A stretch of 64,000 nucleotides of DNA from Shewanella aestuarii (GTDB lineage: Bacteria; Pseudomonadota; Gammaproteobacteria; Enterobacterales; Shewanellaceae), in NCBI RefSeq assembly GCF_011765625.1, contig NZ_CP050313.1, positions 2,786,501 through 2,850,500 on the forward strand, in the 5' to 3' direction. A program made the translations under genes and the position numbers. Each line of letters starts with the position of its first letter. Within the stretch, counting starts at the first letter, position 1. The notes beneath the pieces are model-generated. The model was not told the origin of the DNA and did not search any database. It was given only the letters and a program-made list of their open reading frames with translations. Shown here one piece after another: positions 28,710 to 38,035 of this stretch.

Positions 28710-28745
28710 TCAATTCAGTTACTTATTTATTATAAATAAGTAAAC

Positions 28746-28781
28746 AAAAAGCCGTGACAGTACTGACTGACACGGCTTTTT
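28746..28781. terminator. Bidirectional terminator between CBM9 gene and yceI
   Basis: AAAAAGCCGTG/CACGGCTTTTT with A- and T-runs on both sides serves the converging CBM9-like gene and yceI. Confidence 0.85.
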
Positions 28782-28809
28782 ATTCGTCATTGAAGCTTAA
28801 GAATTAAGC

Positions 28810-29397
28810 TTACTTTTTAATGCCTTCTACGACTAAATCAAGATCAACATAAGCTGATGCTGGGCCTAAATCCATTTGTACACCAAAATCTTTCATTTTA
28901 AAGCGAGTACTACCGGTAAAGCCCGCACGGTAAGAACCCCAAGGATCATTGCCTTCACCAATCACAACTGCATCTATCGCTAACGGCTTAGTTACGCCAT
29001 TAAAAGTAAAATCACCGTTTAACACAAACTTGCCATCACCCTTATCTTCTACAGAAGTTGATGTGAAGCTTGCTTGAGGGTATTTACCTGTGTTTAAAAA
29101 GTCTGGGCTACGTAAATGCTTATCACGCTCAGCATGGTTTGAATCAACACTATTAGTGTTAATGGTCACATTCACTTTAGCGTCAGCTAACTTGTTCGCA
29201 TCAAAGCTAAAATCACCTGAAAAATCATTAAAGCGCCCTACCACAAAGCTATAACCTAGATGGTTAACTTTAAAGTTGATTGAAGCATGAGCCCCTTGAG
29301 TATCAATAACATAATCAGCGGCATTAACTGATGTGGTAACAAACGCTGGTGCTAACATTGCAGTGCTAAATGCTGCGGCGATTAAGTGTTTCTTCAT
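28810..29397 (-). CDS. yceI: YceI family periplasmic protein
   Basis: A 195-residue protein with a signal peptide (residues 1-26, ending SVNA). The mature lipocalin-like barrel shows [48 protein letters not shown] and [16 protein letters not shown]. YceI proteins bind polyisoprenoids such as ubiquinone-related lipids. It follows the cytochrome b561 gene by 27 bp, a frequent pairing that points to a shared role with quinones or redox stress. Confidence 0.93.
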   Translation of the reverse strand: MKKHLIAAAFSTAMLAPAFVTTSVNAADYVIDTQGAHASINFKVNHLGYSFVVGRFNDFSGDFSFDANKLADAKVNVTINTNSVDSNHAERDKHLRSPDFLNTGKYPQASFTSTSVEDKGDGKFVLNGDFTFNGVTKPLAIDAVVIGEGNDPWGSYRAGFTGSTRFKMKDFGVQMDLGPASAYVDLDLVVEGIKK

Positions 29398-29424
29398 TGG
29401 TATTTCCTTCCTATTTACGTTTAA

Positions 29425-29979
29425 TTATTTTTTAACCCACAAGATGCGAGTTAATGTGTTGTCTTTATCTATAATGTGATGCTTGATTGCGCCGAAAGCG
29501 TGAATAACCACTAGTGCAATTAAGCTATAAGCTGCATATTGATGGAACAAACCTGCTAAATCCGCTTGATTGTTAAATAACTCACCAAAACCAGGCACAG
29601 CAAACCAATCAAATACTTCAATAGAGCGGCCATCGGCTGTGGATATCAAAATACCTGACACCATAATTGCCACTAATAATGTGTAGATGAGTCGGTGAGC
29701 CCAATGTGCCGATTGCTTCTCCCACGATTTATGACTTTTTATTGCGTCGGGTTTTACCGACATCAAGCGCCACAAAATACGAAAGCCGGTTAAAATCAGT
29801 AATAAAATACCGATACTTTTATGAATATGCGGTGCAGTTCTGTACCAACTGCTGTAATAGGTCAAATCAACCATCCAAAACCCCAGTGCAAATAAACCTA
29901 ACACGGCAAATGCAGATAGCCAGTGAATTAAAATAGTGACCAGTCCATAACGGCTTTGAGAATTACGCAGCATATACAT
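29425..29979 (-). CDS. Cytochrome b561 family protein
   Basis: A 184-residue di-heme membrane cytochrome with four transmembrane helices. Candidate heme ligands are the histidines in ILIHWLSAF (helix 1), APHIHKSIGILL (helix 2), AHWAHRLIYTLL (helix 3) and LFHQYAAYSLIALVVIHAFGAIKHH (helix 4). It likely passes electrons between quinones and a periplasmic partner. It is first in a two-gene unit with yceI. Confidence 0.92.
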   Translation of the reverse strand: MYMLRNSQSRYGLVTILIHWLSAFAVLGLFALGFWMVDLTYYSSWYRTAPHIHKSIGILLLILTGFRILWRLMSVKPDAIKSHKSWEKQSAHWAHRLIYTLLVAIMVSGILISTADGRSIEVFDWFAVPGFGELFNNQADLAGLFHQYAAYSLIALVVIHAFGAIKHHIIDKDNTLTRILWVKK

Positions 29980-30251
29980 CCTTTAATATTTAACAGCCAA
30001 GTTGATTTCATTAACAACATTCTAATTACTATTTATTTAACTTAATACGTGTAAATATCGCCAAAACCTTTCGATAAATTAGAAGCATTTGCAACTATCT
30101 TAAGCTTAAGCAAAGTGATAAGGAATAAAACCATTCGTGATAGCTGACCCAATGCTCATAATCAACACAGGTAAAGCAAGCTGCTCATTAGCTGAAAAAT
30201 CGCCAGATTGAACGCAATGTGAGCGAATAAATAAAAAGTTTAAAAAAGCAC

Positions 30252-30280
30252 TTGCACGATAAAAATCATCCCTATATTAT
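30252..30280 (+). promoter_or_regulatory. Sigma-70 promoter of the tRNA cluster
   Basis: TTGCAC (30252-30257), 17 nt, TATTAT (30275-30280), followed by a GC-rich discriminator (GTGCGC), as is typical of stringently controlled tRNA promoters. It lies 80 bp before the first tRNA. The remaining gap 29980-30251 shows no gene. Confidence 0.75.
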
Positions 30281-30359
30281 GTGCGCACTCCAAACGAGAC
30301 AGGCCTTACATAGTAAGACAGTTTCAAATGAAGTAGATGATTAAACGCTTAGTTTAATT

Positions 30360-30435
30360 GCCCGAATAGCTCAGTCGGTAGAGCAGAGGATTGAAAATCC
30401 TCGTGTCCCTGGTTCGATTCCGGGTTCGGGCACCA
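30360..30435 (+). tRNA. tRNA-Phe (GAA), copy 1
   Basis: A 76-nt cloverleaf with encoded CCA. The acceptor GCCCGAA pairs with TTCGGGC, the anticodon loop is TTGAAAA (GAA), and the T-loop contains TTCGATT. It starts a four-tRNA cluster made of two Phe-Thr units. Confidence 0.97.
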
Positions 30436-30441
30436 TATTTA

Positions 30442-30517
<76 letters not shown>

Positions 30518-30526
30518 TATTCAGAG

Positions 30527-30553
30527 AAACCACTCTATGAGTGGTTTTTTTGT
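30527..30553 (+). terminator. Terminator between the two tRNA pairs
   Basis: AAACCACTC/GAGTGGTTT with a short TAT loop, followed by more Ts. It would stop a share of the transcripts that leave the first tRNA pair. Confidence 0.8.
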
Positions 30554-30580
30554 GAGTTTTAAGCTAACGATAAGTTAGTC

Positions 30581-30656
30581 GCCCGAATAGCTCAGTCGGT
30601 AGAGCAGAGGATTGAAAATCCTCGTGTCCCTGGTTCGATTCCGGGTTCGGGCACCA
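30581..30656 (+). tRNA. tRNA-Phe (GAA), copy 2
   Basis: Identical over all 76 nt to the copy at 30360-30435; the two lie 221 bp apart start-to-start. Confidence 0.97.
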
Positions 30657-30662
30657 TTTTTA

Positions 30663-30738
<76 letters not shown>

Positions 30739-30744
30739 TAAAAA

Positions 30745-30775
30745 CAAAAAAGCCACTCGCTGAGTGGCTTTTTTG
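30745..30775 (+). terminator. Terminator of the tRNA cluster
   Basis: AAAAAAGCCACTC/GAGTGGCTTTTTT, short GCT loop, T-run; 7 nt after the last tRNA. Downstream, 30776-31274 shows no gene that I can support. Confidence 0.9.
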
Positions 30776-31274
30776 TATCTGTAATTTGTGGCTATCATAG
30801 TTACCGCCCCCATCAATAACTCCAAGATCCTCAATCAGCATAATCTTGGTATCAAGTGACGCTGCCATTAAAACTAGTCACCCGCACAAAATGCGTATAT
30901 TGTTAAAGTTCACAAACACTTATCATGATTAATACCATTAATCACAAGAATAATGTGAGCTGAGATAGTGTAGGTAAATGCAGGTGTAGCAAGGCAGACT
31001 TTTAATAGGTAGTTATTCTACAATCATAATAATCTAACATTGTTATCAGGTATTCTCGTAAGCCAGAATGTTCGTTTTTTTCAGATTAACATCACTATCA
31101 CAGCAAATGTGGTTAATCGTTTAACGTATGTAAGGGAAACAACAATCTTCAGGCATTAAATGAGGCACACTGGCTGCGATAAGAGATGATGATAGCCGTA
31201 CAAGTCTCTTAACACATTTCAACCTTAACCAATCAAGCACCTAATCAGCTATAACGCATATATAAGGGAAGATA

Positions 31275-31793
31275 ATGGTTTTAAGATTTCGTTTTTTGTA
31301 TTTGATATTGGCACATTATTTCAAACGATTCATCGGCGTTATGGATGAAAACACCCTGCACTTTCGGGTGTTTCTTAATGATGTTGATGTGAAAAGAATG
31401 AGCAGCGATAGATACCTGCCCATCATGGATCTTGGGCGCATAAATATTATTCTTCAAGCTGGTTTGTTAAATATTTTTTTAAAAAATAAATGGGTACCTG
31501 TCGCTAGAGTTGCCACAATCCGGTATCGGTATCCACTTAAAATTTTTCAGAAGTATCAATTAAAATCAAAGATAATTTATTGGGATGATGAGTGGGTTTG
31601 GACTGAACATAAATTTGAAAGAAACGGCAGAATAACAGCCGTAGGAATAACAAAAATAACATTTTTGGGGCCTAAGGGCGTAGTCCCTATTACTGAAGTG
31701 ATAGATGCATATGCTCAACCCGTTGCCAAAATCGCAATACCCAATGTGATTAAAAAACTAATGGATGCAGAGCTCAGCATGAAACAAGACTGA
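31275..31793 (+). CDS. Hotdog-fold thioesterase-like protein (THEM6/4HBT_2 type)
   Basis: A 172-residue protein resembling the acyl-CoA thioesterase-like family that includes eukaryotic THEM6. Supporting segments: FRVFLNDVDVKRMSSDRYLPIMDLGR near residue 30 (in most relatives the equivalent reads LNxHMNNARY; here the His/Asn positions are MSSD), and VATIRYRYPLKIFQKYQLKS near 75. A good ribosome site (AAGGGAAG) precedes the ATG. The substitution in the DxDxNxHxNN-type motif leaves activity uncertain. It is a single gene with its own terminator. Confidence 0.7.
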   Translation: MVLRFRFLYLILAHYFKRFIGVMDENTLHFRVFLNDVDVKRMSSDRYLPIMDLGRINIILQAGLLNIFLKNKWVPVARVATIRYRYPLKIFQKYQLKSKIIYWDDEWVWTEHKFERNGRITAVGITKITFLGPKGVVPITEVIDAYAQPVAKIAIPNVIKKLMDAELSMKQD

Positions 31794-31830
31794 TCACATG
31801 ACATCAAGGTAACACTTCACCTAAACGCAA

Positions 31831-31852
31831 AAAGAGCGCCTAAGCGCTCTTT
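31831..31852. terminator. Bidirectional terminator between the thioesterase-like gene and nagP
   Basis: AAAGAGCGC/GCGCTCTTT with a 4-nt loop; T-rich on the + side and A-rich on the other, suiting both converging genes. Confidence 0.85.
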
Positions 31853-31880
31853 CGTTTTATTAATATCTGTTTAAAAATAG

Positions 31881-33197
31881 CTAGCGTAACTTCCAGCTAG
31901 TCATTTTGTAACCTTTTACGGCATAAAACAAAATGAACAAGTAACAAGGGAACATCACCATATAGCCGCCTTGCATACCTAGCGAGGTTGCCGAGCTGGT
32001 TAAGCCCCAAAATAGTGGCCCGAAGGCACCACCAGCAATACCCATAATTAATAACGCTGAGCCAGTGCTTGTAAGCTTACCCATACCCGACAAAGCAAGA
32101 GGCCACACTGCAGGCCATACAATCGCGTTGGCTAACCCTAAAAAGGCAATCATTAACAGAGTATCAGGTAATTGAGCACCACCAAATGGCACTAATATCG
32201 CGTTGGCAATCACATAAGACTGGCTATCACCAAACACAATACCCGCAGTTAAGATTAAACCAAGAATGGCACTGACCATTAACGCATTAGGCTGTGAGAT
32301 AAAACGTGGAATACAAATGATACCTAAGGTGTAACCCAATACCATACAAAGCATAGTGTATGAGGTCATCACGCCGTAGTTTTCCACACCTAAAGTAAGT
32401 GCAAAGGTACCAATGGTATCACCTGCAATTACCTCTACTGCCACATAAACAAACAGGGCGACAACACCTAAAGCAAGATTAGGGTGCGATAAGGCTTGTT
32501 TCACTTGACCTTTTTCAGACTCATCGGCATCGGCTTCTTTTTCTAACTCAGGCAAAGGCGACTTTTTAACCGCAATGGCTAAAATACCAATAAAGATAGC
32601 CATACCTAAATAAGGATAAATTAAGCTATTTGCCATTTCATCAATTTGAATTTGTGTCAATTCAGTGCCAACGCGATCTTTAAAGCTATCTAGAATTAAC
32701 GCCGTAAACACCATAGGCGCAATCACACCAGCCCCTTTATTCAATATACCCATCACACTTACACGTGCCGCAGCTGATTCTTCAGGGCCTAAACGCACCA
32801 CATATGGGTTAACTGCCGTTTGTAATAAAGTTTGTCCGGTACCCATCACTAATTGCGCTAATAAAAACAGCACAAAAATTTGGGTTTGCGCAGCAGGAAT
32901 AAATAATAATCCCGCTATCATCATGACGCCCATACCTAACGCCATACCGTTTTTGTAACCTACTTTTCGAATAACCCAAGCTGAGGGTAATGCAGTAAAG
33001 GTCACGGCAATATAAAACGAGAATAAAATCAGCGAAGCTTGAAAAGGGGTAAGTTGTAAAATTTGCTTGAGGTATGGCATTAACGAGCCATTTAACCATG
33101 TCGCAAAACCAAGAATAAAAAACAAAATTGCCACAATGGCCATTGGCACAAAGCTGCTCTTAGATTGTGTCTGTGAGGGTGTAGTCGTCATTTCCAT
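31881..33197 (-). CDS. nagP: N-acetylglucosamine permease NagP (MFS)
   Basis: A 438-residue sugar:H+ symporter with 12 predicted membrane helices, of the FucP/NagP branch of the major facilitator superfamily. Visible family features: FILGFATWLNGSLMPYLKQIL near residue 23, MGTGQTLLQTAVNPYVVRLGPEESAAAR near 118-145, and FLGLANAIVWPAVWPLALSGMGK near 350. In Shewanella NagP carries GlcNAc across the inner membrane without phosphorylation, which is then done by NagK. It is the last gene of the nag series but has its own operator and promoter (33289-33327) upstream, so it can be transcribed separately. Confidence 0.92.
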   Translation of the reverse strand: MEMTTTPSQTQSKSSFVPMAIVAILFFILGFATWLNGSLMPYLKQILQLTPFQASLILFSFYIAVTFTALPSAWVIRKVGYKNGMALGMGVMMIAGLLFIPAAQTQIFVLFLLAQLVMGTGQTLLQTAVNPYVVRLGPEESAAARVSVMGILNKGAGVIAPMVFTALILDSFKDRVGTELTQIQIDEMANSLIYPYLGMAIFIGILAIAVKKSPLPELEKEADADESEKGQVKQALSHPNLALGVVALFVYVAVEVIAGDTIGTFALTLGVENYGVMTSYTMLCMVLGYTLGIICIPRFISQPNALMVSAILGLILTAGIVFGDSQSYVIANAILVPFGGAQLPDTLLMIAFLGLANAIVWPAVWPLALSGMGKLTSTGSALLIMGIAGGAFGPLFWGLTSSATSLGMQGGYMVMFPCYLFILFYAVKGYKMTSWKLR

Positions 33198-33288
33198 AAA
33201 CCTGCTCTTTTTATTTAATTGTCATTATTGTCTTAGCGGTTTTCATCTACTTGATGTGAATTGAGTCACAACAGAAGAAGTACCTTCG

Positions 33289-33327
33289 ATAGTAGAACAA
33301 TTTTATCATTAAGACAACGCTGTCATT
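33289..33327 (-). promoter_or_regulatory. nagP promoter overlapped by a NagR-type operator
   Basis: The 18-bp site at 33310-33327 (TAAGACAACGCTGTCATT) is one copy of the window's repeated palindrome. On the minus strand its end supplies a -35 TTGTCT (33312-33317), followed after 17 nt by -10 TACTAT (33289-33294). A repressor bound here would block RNA polymerase. NagR as the binding protein is inferred. Confidence 0.7.
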
Positions 33328-33372
33328 TATAGTTAAAAGTTACAACTTGTATTTATATTGATTTAAAAAGAA

Positions 33373-34548
33373 TTAAATACTGATAAATATTTTTCGGCGA
33401 TACATCCACCACAACAAAAGCCACTGAATGCTGACAAAACCGATCACAGTTAACAACTGTTGTGCGGCTTTAGGAAAAGCTTGAATAATGCCACCAAACA
33501 CACTTTGAGTAATATAATCCCAACCGACTATGCTAGATCCTAAGTAAATAATAATGGCATTGGTACCAATGACCACAAAGACAAAGGACCACTTTTGCCA
33601 TTTAAGCACGTCAATAATGGCGTAAAAAACAGCTAGAAAACATAAGCTCCAACCAGAGGTAACTAACACAAAACTTGAAGTCCATAAATCTTTATTGATT
33701 GGAATTATCGGATTCAGTAACCAACCAAGCGCAATCAGCATCAAGCCCACCAATCCCAAAATAACGACTTTTGCCCAATGTCCCTTGTGATGTGGTTTAA
33801 CAATAAACTGGCCAACAAATACGCCTATTAAGGCATTGACGACTGCAGGTAGGGTTGATAACACGCCTTCAGGATCTAATGGCCGATGTTGATAAGCAAT
33901 ACCAGGGCGAAGCAGTTGATCAACGTAAGTATTAATACTGCCATCAAGGGTAAACAGCCCTGCTTGGCCATTAGGGTATGGTAGCCATAATTGAATAGCA
34001 GCATATATCACGGTAATAGCTAAAGCGGTGTAAATTTGAGTTGCTAAACGGGTATGCCATACCAGCATAGCCGCAAAAAACCATGCAAAACCAATACGGG
34101 CTAATACACTGGAAAACCTAACCTGCTCTATATCTGCTGGTACACCTGTCCCCCAGCCGTGGTTATACAAAACACCAAGGGCAATTAGTAGTAGTAAGCG
34201 CTTTAGCGCATGAACATAAATGGGTTGTCTAATAGCAAAAGGGAGTTTATCTAAGCGTTTTGGCGAGAGCCCTAAAGCCACGCCTGAGAGGAAAATAAAT
34301 AACGGAAAAATTAAATCGTATAAGGTAAAACCATGCCATTGGCTATGTTGCATTTGAGCGCTGGCAACTTGCCACCCTGCCCAGCCGGTTAAGGTAAATA
34401 AAGCAGCAAACAACCCTTCACCACCAATAATCCAAAACATATCAAAGCCGCGTAAGGCATCTAAGGATTTTAATCTTTGCTTGGATTTGGGCTGTGATGT
34501 GTCAGATTGTTGATTCTGATCCACATCGGTTACCGCATTAACTGACAT
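33373..34548 (-). CDS. nagX: NagX, membrane protein of the heparan-alpha-glucosaminide acetyltransferase-like family
   Basis: A 391-residue protein with about ten membrane helices (DUF5009/HGSNAT-like). The start KQRLKSLDALRGFDMFWIIGGE is the family hallmark, with a conserved His-containing segment near WHGFTLYDLIFPLFIFLSG. NagX-type genes recur in nag clusters of Shewanella and related bacteria. The presumed activity is acetyl transfer or sugar handling across the inner membrane, but it is not established. It follows nagA by 67 bp. Confidence 0.88.
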   Translation of the reverse strand: MSVNAVTDVDQNQQSDTSQPKSKQRLKSLDALRGFDMFWIIGGEGLFAALFTLTGWAGWQVASAQMQHSQWHGFTLYDLIFPLFIFLSGVALGLSPKRLDKLPFAIRQPIYVHALKRLLLLIALGVLYNHGWGTGVPADIEQVRFSSVLARIGFAWFFAAMLVWHTRLATQIYTALAITVIYAAIQLWLPYPNGQAGLFTLDGSINTYVDQLLRPGIAYQHRPLDPEGVLSTLPAVVNALIGVFVGQFIVKPHHKGHWAKVVILGLVGLMLIALGWLLNPIIPINKDLWTSSFVLVTSGWSLCFLAVFYAIIDVLKWQKWSFVFVVIGTNAIIIYLGSSIVGWDYITQSVFGGIIQAFPKAAQQLLTVIGFVSIQWLLLWWMYRRKIFISI

Positions 34549-34615
34549 AGATATCCTTATTGTTTACACGTTAATATCGATAACACCAAATGATATGTAA
34601 TCTATGCCATCTATA

Positions 34616-35767
34616 TTACTGACCAAAAACCAACTTGCCAGCAATATAAGTGTGACTCACTTGATTTGCATCATTAAGCAACACAAAGTCGGCTTGATAT
34701 CCCACTTTAACTAAGCCTAACTTATCAGCTAAACCAAGATATTGAGCAGGATAAAGTGATGCCATTCTGATTGCCTCATCGTGTGAGACACCCAGCATAG
34801 CGACACTATTATTTACTGCGCCAACCATGTCTAATACGCACCCTGCTAGCTCACCTGTGGTTGCATTCAGGCGATCACCAGAGCGAATAACTTGGGTACC
34901 AAATAATTCAAAACTAGCATCTTCAGCCATGCCGACTGGCGGCATCGCATCGGTTACTAGCATGATTTTACCTCGTGGTTTGGCATTAATTGCTATTTTA
35001 GCCGCGGCTGAATGAACATGATGGCCATCAACAATTAACCCACACCAGGCTTGTTGGCTTTCTAGCGCTGCACCAACCATCCCCGGCTCGCGCGAGCCCA
35101 ATGCCGACATTGCATTAAATAAATGGGTAAAACCGGTTGCCCCCGCATTGAGCGCCGCAACGACAGTTTGGTAATCGGCATTGGAATGACCTAAACAAAC
35201 TTTCACCCCAGCTTCAACTAAACTATTAATCAACTCTGTTGAGACATTTTCAGGTGCTAATGTCACCACCTTGATCCCTAAATCTTGACGACGAAATATC
35301 GCCATTTCGGCATCTGAGATCTCACGAATAAACTGTTGAGGATGAACGCCCTTTTTAGGTACGCTTAAATGAGGCCCTTCAAAATGAACCCCTAGTACGC
35401 CCGCTTTTTTCTGTGAAATGGCCAGAGCAACTGCATCAGCAGCTTTGGCCATAACAGCCACATCATCGGTGATTAGTGTAGGTAAAAAACCACTGGTGCC
35501 AAACTGAGCATGGGCACGACCAATAGTTTCAATACATTCAACACTAGGATCTGCATTAAACAATGCCCCACCGCCGCCGTTAACCTGAACATCAACAAAC
35601 CCTGGCGTTAAGGTGCCAGCAAGTTTAATCACTTCAGCCGTTGGGTTTGCAACAAAATTGGCTGCATGTTCAACTGCGATGATTTGGCCTGCTTCAATCG
35701 TGACAGCCATATCAGTATGAAACTGCTCACCATCAAATAAACGCTCAACGATTAGGGTTTGTGTCAT
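34616..35767 (-). CDS. nagA: N-acetylglucosamine-6-phosphate deacetylase
   Basis: Removes acetate from GlcNAc-6-P. The 383-residue amidohydrolase shows TPGFVDVQVNGGGG near residue 54, GVHFEGPHLSVPKKG near 125 with a metal-ligand Glu, VCLGHSNADYQ near 191, TGFTHLFNAM near 211 and LVTDAMPPVGM near 272 (catalytic Asp). Cytoplasmic. It lies between nagB-II and nagX in the same direction. Confidence 0.96.
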   Translation of the reverse strand: MTQTLIVERLFDGEQFHTDMAVTIEAGQIIAVEHAANFVANPTAEVIKLAGTLTPGFVDVQVNGGGGALFNADPSVECIETIGRAHAQFGTSGFLPTLITDDVAVMAKAADAVALAISQKKAGVLGVHFEGPHLSVPKKGVHPQQFIREISDAEMAIFRRQDLGIKVVTLAPENVSTELINSLVEAGVKVCLGHSNADYQTVVAALNAGATGFTHLFNAMSALGSREPGMVGAALESQQAWCGLIVDGHHVHSAAAKIAINAKPRGKIMLVTDAMPPVGMAEDASFELFGTQVIRSGDRLNATTGELAGCVLDMVGAVNNSVAMLGVSHDEAIRMASLYPAQYLGLADKLGLVKVGYQADFVLLNDANQVSHTYIAGKLVFGQ

Positions 35768-35800
35768 AGTATTCTCGTTCTTTAACAGTTAACTCAAGGA

Positions 35801-36802
35801 CTACAGGGTTTGGGTAACTTTTTTCAAGCCCGCTGGTTGATCTGGGTTAATACCACGCGCAATCGCTACCGCTGCTACATCGATATAAAAACGTTGTAAA
35901 AGTGCAAGTGGTGCTACACGCGGATGAATATCGGTTGAGGTTTGATTTAAATGTACTAAATCTGCGCCACGCTGTTTAACATTTTCAATCTGCTCAATGT
36001 GACTAGCATAAGACTCATCACCAATACACACATCAACAATTGACAGTTTCTTTTCAACTAGCGTTACTGGGCCATGTAAAAATTCTGCGCTACTGAATGC
36101 TTCAGCATGAATTGAGCAAACCTCTTTCATTTTAAGGGCAATTTCTTTTGATACGGCATAGCCTAAACCACGGCCTAACACCACAAGGTTTTTCACCTCA
36201 CCTAGCGCTTCAGCAGTTAATTGTGGTTCAGCATCCACAGCAGTTTGTAATGCTTGTGGTAAGCTGCTAACAGCTTGTTCTAATGATTCATTTTGAGTCC
36301 ACTTAGCGGCAATTTGCAGTAATGCCGATAGGGTAGCAAGATAACTTTTAGTGGCAGCAACCGCTTTTTCTTCGCCAGCACGTAACGGAACAATCACATC
36401 AACAATGTCTTTAATGGGCGCAGTTTCATCATTGACTAGGGCTACACAAAATGCGCCAGCTTCTTTAGCCATTTTTGCTTGTGCAAGAATGTCTGGGCTA
36501 CGACCTGATTGTGAAATCACAATCACTAACGCGCCTTCTAACTGCAATGTTTTACCGTAAACAGATGCCACTGACGGCGCTGCGGCAAAAGTAGGAATAC
36601 CCGCTTCAATTTCAAACAAATACTTAGCAAACACACCAGCATGGTCTGATGAGCCGCGGCCAACAATCATCACAAACTTCGGCTTAAAATCACGTAAAAC
36701 AGCGCCTAAAGATTCAGTCACCGTTAGGTTAGCAGCAAGTTGCTCAGCAATTTTTTGCGGTGCAGTTCGCGCTTCTTGTTCCATAATCGTATTTGTTGTC
36801 AT
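35801..36802 (-). CDS. nagB: Glucosamine-6-phosphate deaminase, SIS-domain type (NagB-II)
   Basis: A 333-residue protein with two SIS domains, as in GlmS-like isomerases: MIVGRGSSDHAGVFAKY near residue 45, IVISQSGRSPDILAQ near 95, VVLGRGLGYAVSKEIALKMKEV near 208, and a C-terminal AVAIARGINPDQPAGLKKVTQTL. It lacks the GlmS glutaminase domain. In Shewanella this form replaces the classical NagB and converts glucosamine-6-P to fructose-6-P and ammonia. It sits 33 bp upstream of nagA. Confidence 0.93.
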   Translation of the reverse strand: MTTNTIMEQEARTAPQKIAEQLAANLTVTESLGAVLRDFKPKFVMIVGRGSSDHAGVFAKYLFEIEAGIPTFAAAPSVASVYGKTLQLEGALVIVISQSGRSPDILAQAKMAKEAGAFCVALVNDETAPIKDIVDVIVPLRAGEEKAVAATKSYLATLSALLQIAAKWTQNESLEQAVSSLPQALQTAVDAEPQLTAEALGEVKNLVVLGRGLGYAVSKEIALKMKEVCSIHAEAFSSAEFLHGPVTLVEKKLSIVDVCIGDESYASHIEQIENVKQRGADLVHLNQTSTDIHPRVAPLALLQRFYIDVAAVAIARGINPDQPAGLKKVTQTL

Positions 36803-36879
36803 AATAAACCTTTAATTCAATGTAATTAATTAATAAACAGTCACTTAAATATTTTTATCACTTTTGTTTAAGCCACTGA

Positions 36880-37773
36880 CTAACCTATATGTTGTTTTTG
36901 AGCAAATAAGCAGGCGCCAAATTCTGGTGGAGACAATGATGGCGAAATCTTGCTTGCTACATCACTATCTAGCCAAGGTAATAGTGGCTCAGCTAAACCA
37001 CCTATCATTGAGAATCGAGTTGGGTTAATCGCAAAGAGTTTTCTAGCAAGCTCGCTGATGTACTGCGATCCTTCTTTAACAATGGCAATGGCAACCTCAT
37101 CTCCTTCATTCGCCGCTAAAAGCACAATACGCGCTAATTTGGCATAAACACTGGATGATTTACCGGCCAATTGCTCAACAATGCCTATGGCATTATTGAC
37201 TTGAAAATGATTAAGTAATTGCTGCGTCAGTGCGGTTGCACAAGCGAATCCATCTAAATGCAGTAGCACATGTTCGGCAGCTTTTAAGCCTAACCATGCG
37301 CCGCTACCTTTATCACCTAAAGCAAAACCATGACCACCCAGGCTAACACTTTTGTCTCCAACATGGGCATAACCACAAGAGCCTGTTCCGGTGATAATCA
37401 CCGCCCCATCTTCACCGTTATGCGCCCCAATACAAGCAGTATGCAAATCGGTGGTAAGGTACATGGCCTTAAAAGGATGTTGCCAACTGGCAATTTGCTC
37501 ATAAAAATGACCAACATTAACCCCAGCCAAACCTAAACCTGCGATAAGTTTTACGCTGTCGTCGGCACTTAACCCCGCATCAGCAAGAGCAAGGTGAGTT
37601 GATTCAGTAATGGATTGGAAAGTTTGCTCTAGCCCATGAAGCGGGTTAGCACGCCCAGCCACACCGGTACCAAGCTGTTGATGTTCTGCTGTATAGATGG
37701 TGGCACGACACTTACTGCCGCCGCCATCAATACCAATATAAAGCTGTGAATTGCTAGGTTGAGTGGTACCCAT
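36880..37773 (-). CDS. nagK: N-acetylglucosamine kinase
   Basis: A 297-residue BadF/BadG-type ATPase-fold sugar kinase. YIGIDGGGSKCRATIY (phosphate-1 loop, residues 12-27), the VIITGTGSCGYAHVGD and GHGFALGDKGSGAWLGLKA segments near 126-157, and FSMIGGLAEPLL near 262 support this. It phosphorylates GlcNAc delivered by NagP. As the first gene of nagK-nagB-nagA-nagX it is controlled by the operator/promoter at 37848-37878. Confidence 0.93.
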   Translation of the reverse strand: MGTTQPSNSQLYIGIDGGGSKCRATIYTAEHQQLGTGVAGRANPLHGLEQTFQSITESTHLALADAGLSADDSVKLIAGLGLAGVNVGHFYEQIASWQHPFKAMYLTTDLHTACIGAHNGEDGAVIITGTGSCGYAHVGDKSVSLGGHGFALGDKGSGAWLGLKAAEHVLLHLDGFACATALTQQLLNHFQVNNAIGIVEQLAGKSSSVYAKLARIVLLAANEGDEVAIAIVKEGSQYISELARKLFAINPTRFSMIGGLAEPLLPWLDSDVASKISPSLSPPEFGACLFAQKQHIG

Positions 37774-37847
37774 GACTTCCCTCTCAGTATTCAGTTTGAA
37801 GCTTATTTTTTGTTGATTCTAATTAAGCCTATGAATAAGTTGCAACC

Positions 37848-37878
37848 ATGTTACACCTAAAATGACAGCGTTGTCATT
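37848..37878 (-). promoter_or_regulatory. nagK operon promoter with NagR-type operator
   Basis: The palindrome AATGACAGCGTTGTCATT (37861-37878) overlaps, on the minus strand, a -35 like ATGACA (37872-37877) that is followed after 18 nt by TAACAT (37848-37853). It lies about 75 bp upstream of the nagK start. Confidence 0.65.
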
Positions 37879-37980
37879 ACTTTTTTTGTAAAAGTATGCC
37901 CAGCTATAATATTTGTATATTTCTTCTTTTATAACATAAGCTTGCAACTAAAAAATATTCATAATTTCATCTATCTAACG

Positions 37981-38013
37981 AAAAAACCGCTAACAATCTC
38001 TCATTAGCGGTTT
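37981..38013 (-). terminator. Terminator after the GH20 gene
   Basis: AAACCGCTAA/TTAGCGGTTT, 10-nt loop, then TTTTTT on the minus strand, 23 bp past the stop. Confidence 0.85.
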
Positions 38014-38035
38014 AAATCGTTAACTGTTCAATTGC

